From Planctomycetota bacterium (GTDB lineage Bacteria; Planctomycetota; UBA1135; GCA-002686595): a DNA stretch of 52,876 bases. Of this stretch, positions 1 through 9,052 are shown piece by piece. Position 1 is the stretch's first letter, and every line of letters starts with the position of its first letter. The position numbers were made by a program, and so were the translations under genes. A model generated the notes under the pieces. The model made no database searches. It saw nothing but the letters and a program-made list of their open reading frames with translations, and was not told the origin of the DNA. The stretch lies in contig JAPKBR010000026.1 in the NCBI GenBank assembly GCA_028823345.1, forward strand, positions 1 through 52,876. The letters are read 5' to 3'.

Positions 1-1
1 C

Positions 2-1018
2 TCTCGTTTCCAGGCTGCTCCTCGGGGCGCCTTTCTGCGCCCTGATGTGAACCCAGGCTCTGCTGATGCGCTGGTGGCCTTGCAGAACCTCGCCGACGCT
101 GGGGCCACTTCCGTCGCGCTGGCCTATGACCTTTGCTTCAATCCCGATCCCGGCCAAGGTCGCGCATGGCAACCCCTGCGGGCTCTTGGCAGCATCGGAG
201 GAGATGCAAGTTGGCTTGTGGCTTGTGCCCAAGCGAGGGCTTTGGGTTTAGAGGTCCAACTTTGGCCGACCTTGCTTGCGGCCCATTCTGGCGTGGCCTC
301 TAGTCGCTTGGTGCGCGTGTTCGATGGGCAAAGGGATGAGCTCTACGCTCAATTGGCCGCCAGCACGACCCACGGGGCTTTGATGGCTGGCATTGCGGAT
401 GCCTCGGTGCTGTCCATTGGTCATGACCTCGGGCAGTCCATCGTGACTCGTTTTGATGCGGAAGAACCCGATCCAAGCGAATGGCAAAAAGAGGCTCAGC
501 GCATCAGGAACGCCGGCTGGTCCCGCTCCATCCAGGCTGCTCGGGCAGCTTTTGGAGGGGGCGTCGTTTTGGCCAGCGAAGATGTGCGCCGTTTCGATTC
601 CGTGGCCCTTTGGTCCAAGGTCGATGCCCTCGCGGGAGGCCTGTTTCCGATTCTTGAGGGCACCGATCAAGGTCAAATTCCCCTGTGGCGTCTGAAGGAG
701 TTGTTCGTGGAACATCTCGCTCCTGCCAAGGCCCGTGCAGATGAGTTGGGCTTGCCACTCTGGATAGCTCCATCGGGCTTTGCCGCGACCCTCTTTGCCG
801 CCCGGGGCCCAGGAGCCGACGCGCCGATGCCTGGGGGGGAAGAAGCCCTTAACCCCGAGCGCCAGGCTCAGTTGCTGGAGGCTCTGGGGCACGGTGCACG
901 CGCTCACGGAGCGGGCCTATTGGTGTGGAAGCTGACCACAGGGGAGCGCGATTTACTCGGCCGTGGGCTTGGTGGAGATCGTGCCCGCGAGCTCTTACGA
1001 GGCGTGCTGGCGAGATAG
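2..1018 (+). CDS. GH113-like TIM-barrel protein, 5' end outside the window
   Basis: The reading frame is open from base 2, and the residues before the internal GTG at 47 fit the domain, so the gene almost certainly starts upstream of the window. The visible part resembles glycoside hydrolase family 113 and related barrels: an early strand of the GATSVAL type, a middle strand SIGHDLG (about 412-432), a segment resembling 'W..VDALAG..FPIL', and a late strand LWIAPSGF (about 758-781) followed by a loop and LLVWKLTTG. In family 113 as I recall it, the corresponding strands carry the two catalytic glutamates (GTEL-type and TEIG-type). Here they read GHDL and APSG, so it may be an inactive relative or a binding protein. 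It could also be a different barrel family. The fold call is moderate and the substrate is unknown. The next gene is convergent, beginning 57 nt downstream. Confidence 0.6.
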   Translation, partial: SRFQAAPRGAFLRPDVNPGSADALVALQNLADAGATSVALAYDLCFNPDPGQGRAWQPLRALGSIGGDASWLVACAQARALGLEVQLWPTLLAAHSGVASSRLVRVFDGQRDELYAQLAASTTHGALMAGIADASVLSIGHDLGQSIVTRFDAEEPDPSEWQKEAQRIRNAGWSRSIQAARAAFGGGVVLASEDVRRFDSVALWSKVDALAGGLFPILEGTDQGQIPLWRLKELFVEHLAPAKARADELGLPLWIAPSGFAATLFAARGPGADAPMPGGEEALNPERQAQLLEALGHGARAHGAGLLVWKLTTGERDLLGRGLGGDRARELLRGVLAR

Positions 1019-1075
1019 GGTGGTATCCGGCATTGGTGTGCGATCTGCCCGCCATGACGCCCAAGGAACCTAGAC

Positions 1076-2596
1076 CTAGCGCCGCTTGAAAAGCGTGACC
1101 GTTGGGCGCCATCCAAAGGACCAGGTCTGCTGGGATTCTCCATATTCCGCGAGCTGATCGCGCAGATCCACTGACTCTGGCAGGGCAGACTCCATCAACC
1201 AGATGCGCGGGTACTGTTCGAGATGGTTTGGCTCTCGCAGGTGAATCCCATCGGTCTCCATGCGCGCGTCGGTCGGTGTGCCCGATTGCTCCACATACCG
1301 ATCCCAGGGGCGTCCCGTGGGGAAACAGGGGGGCTGATACTCCACGCAAATTACCCCATCCCCTGGTTGCCATTGATCTTGAATCAGAGTCACTGCACCC
1401 GGGTAATCCTCGGTCCCCCGTGACCTCAGGTTGAGCAAGCTCAGCATCAACGCCGCAGCCACGCACATGGCGAGAGTCCGGCGTGTCCGAGGGCCCTGGA
1501 CGCAACTCCCCGCAAGCACCGCCATGGGTGCCACGGAGGGCAAAATGTAGTGCCACGTGAACCCCGAACGGGGCATGAGTTGGGCCAGAGCAAAGGCCCA
1601 AATAGGAACGATCCAAGCCATGCTCGCCAAGACAAGAGTGCTGCTTGGGTGTGAGTTTTTGCCGCCGCCCCTTGTCACGGCAGCGCGAGCCGCCATCCCC
1701 AAAATCACAAGGCTCGCCAAGAGGAACAGCCCTCGGCCCAGGTCCCCCCCGAGCCGAAGGTTGAGGGAAAACAGGTGGGCGTATCCCTCCAGCAACCCCA
1801 AGATCCCGAGATCGTCCCCACCCGGTAGAAGTCCGTGTCCGAGTTGTTCGATGAAGCCGGTTCCATACCAAGGCAGGGCGGCGGCGATGGCTGCGCCCAG
1901 GGGCAGGGCCATGCGCCTCACGAATGATCTAAGGCGAGCGGCTTTCCAGGCTGCCAGCAAGCAGGCGAGTCCCAGCCACAGGATGTAGTGCACGGCAAAA
2001 TAGTGCAGGCCCAGTGCGCCCCACACCGCGAGGCTTCCGATCACGGCAGCTGTTTTGTTGGGCCCGCGCAAGAGCTGCAGACTGGCCCAAGTGGCCCCGG
2101 TGATGCAGGCCGCGAGGGGCGCGTACATGCGCGCCATGGATCCTTGGTCCAGGTGCAGGCTGCTGAGGGCCACGAGAGCTATGGCAAAGCGACACGCGGT
2201 CTTGCCATAGGGTCGCGCCAAGAGTCCAACGAATGTGAATTCGAGGGCCGATGCGATCAGCGCGGGGATGCGTAGGGCAAAGTCGCTCTTGCCGAAAAGG
2301 TCTTGGGCAAGGCTGATCAGGGCAAAGGAAAGGGGCGGGTGGTTGTCCGCCCGGACGCTTTGCAGGAGCTCAGAGAAGGTGGCGCGGCTGGCGTGAAAGT
2401 CCGAGTGGAACTCGTCGAGCACTAGGCCTTTTTGGGTGGCAAAGTAAGCGCGCAGGGTGAGGCCAAGAAGGACCGTGAGCAGGATGATCGGATCCCTACC
2501 GAGCATGGCGGAGGGCAGCTTGGAACCTGTGGAGTTGCCCGTCAAAGTGCGATTTTCTTCGGATCCTAGCTCTCCTTTTGGCTGCGATTCGCTCAT
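1076..2596 (-). CDS. GT39/ArnT-like integral membrane glycosyltransferase
   Basis: The 506-residue product has a polar N-terminus (about 30 residues) and then many hydrophobic segments, beginning with a helix around IILLTVLLGLTLRAYF. The first extracytoplasmic loop carries DEFHSD, which fits the acidic residues typical of GT-C fold enzymes (GT39, ArnT, PMT), followed by DNHPPLSF, typical of the same superfamily. Such enzymes transfer sugars from polyprenyl-phosphate donors to acceptors on the outer face of the inner membrane. The ATG at 2596 has an AAAGGA Shine-Dalgarno about 7 nt upstream on the minus strand. It is divergent from recG and stands alone on its strand. Donor and acceptor cannot be read from sequence. 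Confidence 0.75.
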   Translation of the reverse strand: MSESQPKGELGSEENRTLTGNSTGSKLPSAMLGRDPIILLTVLLGLTLRAYFATQKGLVLDEFHSDFHASRATFSELLQSVRADNHPPLSFALISLAQDLFGKSDFALRIPALIASALEFTFVGLLARPYGKTACRFAIALVALSSLHLDQGSMARMYAPLAACITGATWASLQLLRGPNKTAAVIGSLAVWGALGLHYFAVHYILWLGLACLLAAWKAARLRSFVRRMALPLGAAIAAALPWYGTGFIEQLGHGLLPGGDDLGILGLLEGYAHLFSLNLRLGGDLGRGLFLLASLVILGMAARAAVTRGGGKNSHPSSTLVLASMAWIVPIWAFALAQLMPRSGFTWHYILPSVAPMAVLAGSCVQGPRTRRTLAMCVAAALMLSLLNLRSRGTEDYPGAVTLIQDQWQPGDGVICVEYQPPCFPTGRPWDRYVEQSGTPTDARMETDGIHLREPNHLEQYPRIWLMESALPESVDLRDQLAEYGESQQTWSFGWRPTVTLFKRR

Positions 2597-2669
2597 TTCA
2601 CGTCCTTTCCACAGTGAACATCAAAACGGCACAACCAATTGACGGTGTGACCGCAAGCGAGGATACCCC

Positions 2670-2819
2670 ATGACCACCTCCAAGGCCAAACGCGGTCCCA
2701 AGAAGCAAGGGGTGGCTGGGGTAAAGGTCCTGGGCATTTGTTCTCGTCAGAGCGCACGAAGCCTCCTCCATTGGCGTATCTTTGGGTGGCGCGGGGTCAA
2801 CTTGCCGGGTACAAGATGA
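2670..2819 (+). CDS. possible small basic protein upstream of recG
   Basis: A 49-codon frame starts with ATG 2670 preceded by GCGAGGA at a good ribosome-binding distance, and ends 17 nt before the preferred recG start. The product is strongly basic (MTTSKAKRGPKKQG..., many Arg in the second half) and resembles nothing I recognise. It could be a real leader or small protein co-transcribed with recG, or a chance frame in the recG 5' leader. The evidence is only the Shine-Dalgarno, the start codon and the spacing. Confidence 0.3.
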   Translation: MTTSKAKRGPKKQGVAGVKVLGICSRQSARSLLHWRIFGWRGVNLPGTR

Positions 2820-2835
2820 GTGGTCGAGGAACACG

Positions 2836-4854
2836 ATGAACGGTCAAAAACCAACACCCAAGGGGGCCACTACCCTCATGGGGGGGGTAGGACCCGCAAA
2901 AGCCCGCCTGCTCGCGTCGGTGGGTCTCCACACCCTGGAAGACCTCTGCCTCCTCACGCCAACTTCCTTGACCCGCTGGCCCGCGCCTCTCACCAGCGGC
3001 CCGTTGCCGGAGGAGGGCCTCACTCGGGTTTCCGGTTCCGTCCTCTCGGTCAAGCTGGTGCGCATGCGAGGCAAGCAGAGTCGTGTGACTCTGGTTCTCG
3101 ATGCGGGGGGCTGGGAGGCGCAGGCTAGTTTTTGGAATCAACCTTGGGTTCGTGAGCGTTGCGTGGTGGGGGACCAGATCGAGCTCTGCGGAGAAGCGCG
3201 GGCCACAACGAAGGGGCCGGAACTCCTCGGCCCCAAGATTGGCACCGAGCGCGACCCGCTCCCCGCACCGGGTGCATTGGTCGGCAACTATCCCTCCCCC
3301 AAGGGCATGTCCGGTCATGTGCTCGCGGGTCTTTGCAAGGAAGCCGTGCAATTGGTCGGGCAACAGATTCGCGAGCCATTGCCGGAGCACTTACTTGCGG
3401 CGGGAGACCTGCCGGACTTGCCGACCGCTGTCCAGGCGGCCCACGACCCGCGCTCCGGGGTGGCCTTCGAGGCAGCTCGGCGGCGTTTGGCCTTGATCCC
3501 GTTGCTCGCCTTGCAGGCGCAACTCGCGGCGCGGCGGGCGGGGTCCGACAAAGGGGGCGGGCGGCCCGTGTCCATCGGGCCAGACTTGGACCGGGAACTG
3601 CAAGCGCGCTTGCCCTTTCAGCTAACGCCGGATCAGAGTCAGGCGTGGAAGGTCTTGGCCAGAGACCTTGGGCGGCGTTCTCCCATGCGACGGATTCTCC
3701 AGGGGGATGTGGGCACGGGAAAGACCGCCCTGGCGGCGCTTTGCTCCTTTGCTGTTGTGGAGGGCGGGGGCCAAGTGGCGTTCTTAGTGCCGACCGAAGT
3801 TTTGGCGGAGCAGCATCACATGGGCTTGGCGCCCTTGCTCGATGCGGTGGGTATTGGCTACGCGCTCTTGACTGGGCGTGTGCGCGGGGAAGAGCGCCGG
3901 AATATCCTTCGGCGTCTAGCGAATGGGGAAGTGAGCGTTCTCTTTGGGACCCATGCGATTTTTCAGAAAGGCGTGGAGTTCTCTCGGTTGGATCTGGTGA
4001 TCATTGACGAGCAACAGCGCTTTGGAGTGGGTCAGCGGTCGGCTCTGATGGAAAAGGGCAAGGGGGCGCACCTCTTACTGATGACTGCCACGCCGATCCC
4101 ACGAACTCTTGCCTTGACCGTTTATGGGGACCTTGAGGTTGTGACCTTGCGGAATGGGCCGCCGGGTCGCGGAGATGTTCACACCCGCTGGGTTCGCGGG
4201 CAAAAGACCCGTTCGATCATTCCCTGGTTGGCCAAGCGCATGGAGGCCGGTGAACAGGTCTATTGGGTTTGCCCGCGCATTGGCAAGGACGGTGACGATA
4301 CGCCCGGAGCAGCGCAGGCGCGCTTTGACAAACTCTGTGAGGATGAGCGCGTGAACAGCTTTGGTGTGGAATTGGTTCACGGTAAGGTTCCGGCAGAGGA
4401 ACGCTCTTGGCGTCTAGAGCGATTCCGGAGGGGCGACATCGGTTTACTGGTGGCGACCACGGTGATTGAGGTGGGCGTCGATGTGGCCTCGGCCACTGTG
4501 ATGGTGATTGAACAGGCAGATCGGTTGGGCCTGGCTCAGTTGCATCAGCTTCGTGGCCGGGTGGGGCGTGGCCCGCTGGAATCGTGGTGCTTGCTCGTGG
4601 GGGCGGCAGCGGCGGAGGAGCGCTTTACCATGTTGCTCCAGACCCGCGATGGCTTCGAAATTGCCGAGGAGGATTTGCGGCGGCGTGGCATGGGGGACTT
4701 GGCCGGTCTGCGTCAGGCGGGCAACAACCTTGAAGGGCTGAGCACTCTTGAGCAAGACCTGGACCTTCTCTTGCTGGCGCGGGAGGCCTGCCAGAGTGAT
4801 CCGCGATTGGTGCGCGAGTTGGCCCATGGCCCTCGGCCTTTGCTGGCCCCTTGA
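2836..4854 (+). CDS. recG: ATP-dependent DNA helicase RecG
   Basis: RecG remodels stalled replication forks and branch-migrates Holliday junctions in the cytoplasm. The 672-residue product is close to the usual length of about 690. The N-terminal wedge/OB region (about 1-150) binds branched DNA. The helicase core has Walker A GDVGTGKT (290-297), a DEQQRFG box at 391 (DEQH in E. coli RecG), MTATPIPRTLALTVYGDLEV, and the late motifs ATTVIEVGVDV and QLHQLRGRVGRG. I prefer ATG 2836 with GAGGA upstream over the longer frame from TTG 2782, which would add 18 unrelated residues. No intrinsic terminator with a U tract follows, only a GC hairpin at 4867-4882. Confidence 0.96.
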   Translation: MNGQKPTPKGATTLMGGVGPAKARLLASVGLHTLEDLCLLTPTSLTRWPAPLTSGPLPEEGLTRVSGSVLSVKLVRMRGKQSRVTLVLDAGGWEAQASFWNQPWVRERCVVGDQIELCGEARATTKGPELLGPKIGTERDPLPAPGALVGNYPSPKGMSGHVLAGLCKEAVQLVGQQIREPLPEHLLAAGDLPDLPTAVQAAHDPRSGVAFEAARRRLALIPLLALQAQLAARRAGSDKGGGRPVSIGPDLDRELQARLPFQLTPDQSQAWKVLARDLGRRSPMRRILQGDVGTGKTALAALCSFAVVEGGGQVAFLVPTEVLAEQHHMGLAPLLDAVGIGYALLTGRVRGEERRNILRRLANGEVSVLFGTHAIFQKGVEFSRLDLVIIDEQQRFGVGQRSALMEKGKGAHLLLMTATPIPRTLALTVYGDLEVVTLRNGPPGRGDVHTRWVRGQKTRSIIPWLAKRMEAGEQVYWVCPRIGKDGDDTPGAAQARFDKLCEDERVNSFGVELVHGKVPAEERSWRLERFRRGDIGLLVATTVIEVGVDVASATVMVIEQADRLGLAQLHQLRGRVGRGPLESWCLLVGAAAAEERFTMLLQTRDGFEIAEEDLRRRGMGDLAGLRQAGNNLEGLSTLEQDLDLLLLAREACQSDPRLVRELAHGPRPLLAP

Positions 4855-4866
4855 TCCGATTAGGAG

Positions 4867-4882
4867 GAGGGCCCGTGCCCTC
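4867..4882 (+). terminator. GC hairpin after recG, no U tract
   Basis: The sequence GAGGGC-CCGT-GCCCTC forms a perfect 6-bp stem with a 4-nt loop 12 nt after the recG stop. No run of T follows, so it may be an RNA 3'-end stabiliser or a pause site for Rho rather than an intrinsic terminator. The remaining intergenic stretch to 5109 is GC-rich and has no convincing gene. Just before the next start, ACCGTG-GGTAA-CACGGT (5089-5105) forms a second small hairpin where a ribosome-binding site would be expected. Confidence 0.35.
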
Positions 4883-5109
4883 TGGATCAGGCTAGGTTTC
4901 GGCTGGGGGAGCCCCTCAGGGGGCGGGCCCCTCCAAAAAACACCCGCCCAGACTTCTTACCTTTCCAGCATCTGGCGCGGAATCCTGGGGGCGGGGCACG
5001 TTTGGAGTCCCCGGAGACGGTTTTTTGTGCTCTTCAAGCCCCTCGGGCCCCACCCACTCCTGCTGTCCCCGGTATCCTGCGGGGCTACCGTGGGTAACAC
5101 GGTGACCCT

Positions 5110-8100
5110 ATGCATCTCGTCCCCACAATCATCCTCATGTTGGCCATCTTGGGCAGCTCTGCTTCCGCCCAGATCGACCTACCCAATAAGGGAGGCCGGA
5201 AGGCTCTGCCCGGCCGTCCCGCTGTCCAGCCCGTGGGAGCGGATCGGACCAGCGGCCCTGCCAAGGAGAGCGAGAAGCCTGCTCTGGTCTGCACGATTTG
5301 TGGCCTAGAAAAAACCGGTGAAGCCATCCAATGGAACAGCGTGACCGGTTTGCAGGAGGCCTATTGCAAGCGTTGTCAGGCCGAGCAGTTGCACCGTATA
5401 CCCGATCGTTCCAAGGCGCCCGGGAAGGTCGAGGGGAGCTTGGACTTGCCAGGACGCCGGGGACCCGGGGGCAGTTCCGACGGGAAGGAAAACGAAAAGG
5501 CCCCAGGTTTCCAGTCCACCCAAAGGGAGAATCTGCGCGGTGCCGCCCATGTGGTTTTTGCCGAGGTCGGACGGCGCCGGCGTACCGATGATCCCTTGCT
5601 CGACCAGGCCCTTGAGAGCTTGCTCGGTATGGGTCCGGACGGCCGCGAAGCATGTATTGGGGCTCTCGCCAGTGAGCACGGCCCCACGGCCCTTGTGGCC
5701 GGGCGTTACTTCCTGGTTTCGAACGATGGCCGTGACCGGGACCTGGTGGTTGAGCGTATTTCCGCCCGAGCCCCGGGTTCGGTGGGGGGCGTTCTTTTGC
5801 GCATGCTGTACCACGTGGATCCGGTGCGGGCGAATCCTGAATTGCTCGCCAAACTGATCAACCATCCTCAAAACAGTGTGCGCGCCGCGGCTCACAATAT
5901 ATTGAAGGAGTCCCCCAAGGCCGAGTGGATCCCCTTCTTGGAGCCGGCCTTGCACTCAGAAAGTGCTGATGCCCGTTGGCGAGCGGTGGATCTGGTCGCA
6001 TCTACCGCCGACGCCGCGGCGGTACCGTTACTGTTCGAGCATCTTCACGATCCGCGAGCCAAAGTCGCTATCCGCGCGGTGGAGTTCCTGGCGCGTTTTC
6101 CCGGTGAGCAGATTGAGGTTGAGCTCATGCGCCGCGCCTTTGGAGAGCGTTGGATCCTTCGGCCGTCAGCCTATGCGGTGTTGGCTTTGGTTGAGCGGGA
6201 AGACTCGCGCCAAACGCCCCTTCTGGGGCCTGGTCATGTGGACGCCCTGTTGCGCGGCATGAACGTCAAGGACCCGTTCGTTGCCGGCGCCTGTGCTGTG
6301 GCCCTGGCGGGGATCGGGTTTCGCTCTGAGGGTCAAGCGGATATTGATTGGCTCGACTCGATCGTGCCCAGCCAGTTGGTTTCGCTGATTGCCGGACAGA
6401 CTTACTTCAAGGATCGTGAGGCACTTGTGGATGTGGCCGTGCGCCGCCTGCAACTAATCACCGCCAAGAGCACTGGATTGGCTGCCGGGACTTGGGTTGA
6501 GTGGTGGACTGAAAACCGGCGCGGCTTCCGGGCATCCCGGGCGGTTATGCCAATTCAGCCCTCGGATGCCCTACGTTTGCGCGTGGATTGTGTGGATCGC
6601 GAGCGAGCTCAGAGATTCAGTTTGCTCGGTCCCGCTTGGATTGACCGTGGACCACTCGAGGGCGCCATGGAAGCGATCTACCTGTCCCCCGAGGATGCGC
6701 GGGAGATGATGCAACTACTCTCGGGAAGCGGCGTCTTTGGCAGTCAACGGCTGCCCGGTGTTTGGGGGGCTGAGTTGGAACGCGGGCGCAGCATGAGCGT
6801 GCTTGTGGACCAGCATGTCAAAACCTTTGTCTTCGGTCCGGGTTCGGCAAGTCCGTGGTTTGAGCGCACATTCGCTTCCTTGGATGCCTTGCAGGAACGC
6901 TATCACTGGCAGCGGTTTTCGCTGGAGGCCTTGCACGGGGACCGTTTGGGCTTGGTTCGAGCAGAGGCCGAGGCCTTTGCCCAGGAGACCAGTGGCGTGG
7001 GCCGGGCGAAGCGCACGGCCCAGTTGGTCTTGGCTTGGATGGCTGAGAGAAAACCGATCGACCGGGCCTTAGGCCTGCGTGAACTCGAAATATTGAGTGA
7101 AACGCCCGGGGTCCTGGGGGAAGAGGATGTGCCGGCCTTCTTTGAGCTGTTGCGTGGCGAGAGCTTCTGGAATCAACGGGCGCGGCGCCTCACTAGGTTG
7201 ACTCGCTTTTGCGCGGGATTGACCGATGGTCACAAGCGAGGCCCTTTGCAAGCCGGTTTGGGCGAAGACTTGATCGAACTCTTGCATGCAAAGTTCGACG
7301 TGGAAGCTGCAGTGCCGATCGCTGCCTTGATTCGTTTGGGCGGCCCAAGCGCCGAGCGAGCAGCGGCCATTGACGAGCGCCCTTTGATGCGCGGGATTGC
7401 GGCGGGCCTCTTGGCCCAGCGGGGTGAAGCGATAGACGTGGACTTGTTGCTGATTCTATTGGACGACGCTCATGTGGCTGTTGAGGTGGCCGCGGTGCGC
7501 GCTGCTGGTCTGATGGGGATCCAAGAGGCTGCGGAGGGCATCGCCATTCGCGCGGGGACTGGAGTTCCTGTGGTGCGGGCTCAAGCCCTGCGTTCCCTCG
7601 GGCAGATTGGAGGCCTGAGGGCTCGGGATGTGTTGCTCACGAGCTTGACCGAGCCGGGTGGGCTTTTCCGTTTACCTGCCGCCGATGGCCTTGTGGCCCT
7701 GGCCGACCCGCGCACCTCGGAGATCTTTTTTTCCATGCTTCGTACGGGGGTCGACCTGGACATGATCGATGCGGGCAGCCGCGGACTCTTGGCCCTGGGC
7801 TCGGCGGCCCATCCGACCTTGATGGAGGGTTTGCATTCCGGTTCGGTGGAAGCACGCAAGGGCGCCGCCCTGATTTTGGCGCGCCAGGGCGTTCCGGAAG
7901 CGGCGCCCGTTCTGATTCGCCTGAACGTGGAGATGCCTCAGGACCTGAGCATCCTGCGCGAACTGCGCGTTTTATCCTGTATGGACTTCAGCGGCGAACC
8001 CGATTCCACCGCTGCTTGGTGGACCTGGTGGGACACGGTGCGTCGGGGGGACGCCCTCTCTTGGTTCCGCGCAGCTTGCGAGGCCCGCGGCATGTCGGCT

Positions 8101-8316
8101 CCTCCGGCGGTGGAATTTGAAATCCAGCAGGCCAACAGCACGGCACCCGCGTTTCTGTTGACCGTTCTGCGTCGGGAAGAGACGTGGTTGGCAGAGCGCG
8201 CTCGCCGAGAGCTTGAAACACTGATGGGAGGCGAACTCGACCCGCTCCCTAACAAAACCAAGGATCGTGAACTGTGGATTCAGACACTGGAACAAACTCT
8301 GCTTCGAGGCGATTGA
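5110..8316 (+). CDS. exported HEAT-repeat protein with a four-Cys cluster
   Basis: The 1068-residue product begins with a short signal peptide (MHLVPTIILMLAILGSSASAQ). Next comes a CTIC...CKRC pair (Cys 61, 64, 86, 89) that looks like a treble-clef or zinc-ribbon site, then a Pro/Gly-rich linker to about residue 135. The rest is dominated by degenerate HEAT-type helical pairs, for example 'ADARWRAVDLVASTADAAAVPLL' and, near the C-terminus, 'VAVEVAAVRAAGLMGIQEAAEGI'. HEAT solenoids are protein-binding scaffolds, and no enzyme domain is visible. Its stop lies inside the following transglycosylase frame, suggesting translational coupling and a shared envelope role. A hairpin (5089-5105) sits where a Shine-Dalgarno would be. 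The function is unknown. Confidence 0.8.
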   Translation: MHLVPTIILMLAILGSSASAQIDLPNKGGRKALPGRPAVQPVGADRTSGPAKESEKPALVCTICGLEKTGEAIQWNSVTGLQEAYCKRCQAEQLHRIPDRSKAPGKVEGSLDLPGRRGPGGSSDGKENEKAPGFQSTQRENLRGAAHVVFAEVGRRRRTDDPLLDQALESLLGMGPDGREACIGALASEHGPTALVAGRYFLVSNDGRDRDLVVERISARAPGSVGGVLLRMLYHVDPVRANPELLAKLINHPQNSVRAAAHNILKESPKAEWIPFLEPALHSESADARWRAVDLVASTADAAAVPLLFEHLHDPRAKVAIRAVEFLARFPGEQIEVELMRRAFGERWILRPSAYAVLALVEREDSRQTPLLGPGHVDALLRGMNVKDPFVAGACAVALAGIGFRSEGQADIDWLDSIVPSQLVSLIAGQTYFKDREALVDVAVRRLQLITAKSTGLAAGTWVEWWTENRRGFRASRAVMPIQPSDALRLRVDCVDRERAQRFSLLGPAWIDRGPLEGAMEAIYLSPEDAREMMQLLSGSGVFGSQRLPGVWGAELERGRSMSVLVDQHVKTFVFGPGSASPWFERTFASLDALQERYHWQRFSLEALHGDRLGLVRAEAEAFAQETSGVGRAKRTAQLVLAWMAERKPIDRALGLRELEILSETPGVLGEEDVPAFFELLRGESFWNQRARRLTRLTRFCAGLTDGHKRGPLQAGLGEDLIELLHAKFDVEAAVPIAALIRLGGPSAERAAAIDERPLMRGIAAGLLAQRGEAIDVDLLLILLDDAHVAVEVAAVRAAGLMGIQEAAEGIAIRAGTGVPVVRAQALRSLGQIGGLRARDVLLTSLTEPGGLFRLPAADGLVALADPRTSEIFFSMLRTGVDLDMIDAGSRGLLALGSAAHPTLMEGLHSGSVEARKGAALILARQGVPEAAPVLIRLNVEMPQDLSILRELRVLSCMDFSGEPDSTAAWWTWWDTVRRGDALSWFRAACEARGMSAPPAVEFEIQQANSTAPAFLLTVLRREETWLAERARRELETLMGGELDPLPNKTKDRELWIQTLEQTLLRGD

Positions 8317-8954
8317 TCACGCCCCGGCGCGCGCTCATTGCCCTTGCGGTCCTGTTCCTAGGAGCAGGGGCCTTGGGTGTGTTTATTCGCGATGGTCAGG
8401 GGCGTTCCGTTGCCGAAGAGTTCGTGCAGGATTTTGCAGAACAGCGCGGTATGCGTTTGGTGGGGGAGCGCTGGCCCGAAATCTTTCAGGCGGCGAAGAA
8501 GGAGAACCTAGACCCCAGTTTGGTCGCGGGGGTCATGTGGTCCGAGAGTCGCGGGGTTAGTGGTCGCACGTCTTCCGCCGGAGCCTTGGGTCTGATGCAG
8601 TTGGTGCAGTCCGCTGCGGGGGACGCGGCCCGGCGTTTGGGTGTTGAAGCCCCCGAGGCCGATGCCCTTTTGCATGACGATGTGGTGAATCTGGCCCTCG
8701 GTTGCAATCATCTCGCTTGGATTCGGGACTCCACCCCGGAGTGGAATGTTGAAGCCATCTTGGTGGCCTACAACACCGGCCGTGGCCGACTGCTCGAATG
8801 GTGCGAGGAAGCGGGGTCCTTTGAGCTGTGGGTCGCCAGTCAGGAGACTCGCCACGCTGCTGGCAGGCCCCTGAGCCCGGCCCTGATCTATGCCCGAGAG
8901 ACTCTGCGGGTGCGGGCCCTCTTCCGTGAGCGATTTGCCGCTCAAGAGCCCTAA
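8274..8954 (+). CDS. lytic murein transglycosylase (SLT domain), membrane-anchored or exported
   Basis: The product cleaves the MurNAc-GlcNAc bond of peptidoglycan without water. Residues 20-40 form a hydrophobic signal or anchor (ALIALAVLFLGAGALGVF). The SLT core follows with the catalytic Glu in WSESRGVSG, the SSAGALGLMQL motif, and AYNTGRGRLLEW, all diagnostic of family-1 transglycosylases related to Slt70 and MltC. The GTG 8274 start overlaps the HEAT gene by 43 nt. An alternative TTG at 8313, overlapping the HEAT stop codon and preceded by a GAGGC sequence, would give a shorter signal peptide. It lies at the head of the moxR/Bat run and probably belongs to the same envelope programme. 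Confidence 0.88.
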   Translation: MDSDTGTNSASRRLITPRRALIALAVLFLGAGALGVFIRDGQGRSVAEEFVQDFAEQRGMRLVGERWPEIFQAAKKENLDPSLVAGVMWSESRGVSGRTSSAGALGLMQLVQSAAGDAARRLGVEAPEADALLHDDVVNLALGCNHLAWIRDSTPEWNVEAILVAYNTGRGRLLEWCEEAGSFELWVASQETRHAAGRPLSPALIYARETLRVRALFRERFAAQEP

Positions 8955-9052
8955 ATCAGAGCACTTCTACAAGGGTCTTTCATACTGGGGCTAGGTCAGG
9001 GCGTAGCCCAACTCTTACCCTGTGCGGCTTCCCCAACGAATCCCCGTCCCCC

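Noticed and set aside
849..1871. 340-codon minus-strand frame across the GH113-like and GT39-like genes
   Set aside because: It overlaps two better supported genes, its product is Arg/Pro/Gly-rich without motifs, and it is a composition shadow.
3159..4007. 282-codon frame inside recG
   Set aside because: RecG motifs in the other frame are unmistakable; this product is low-complexity and Arg-rich.
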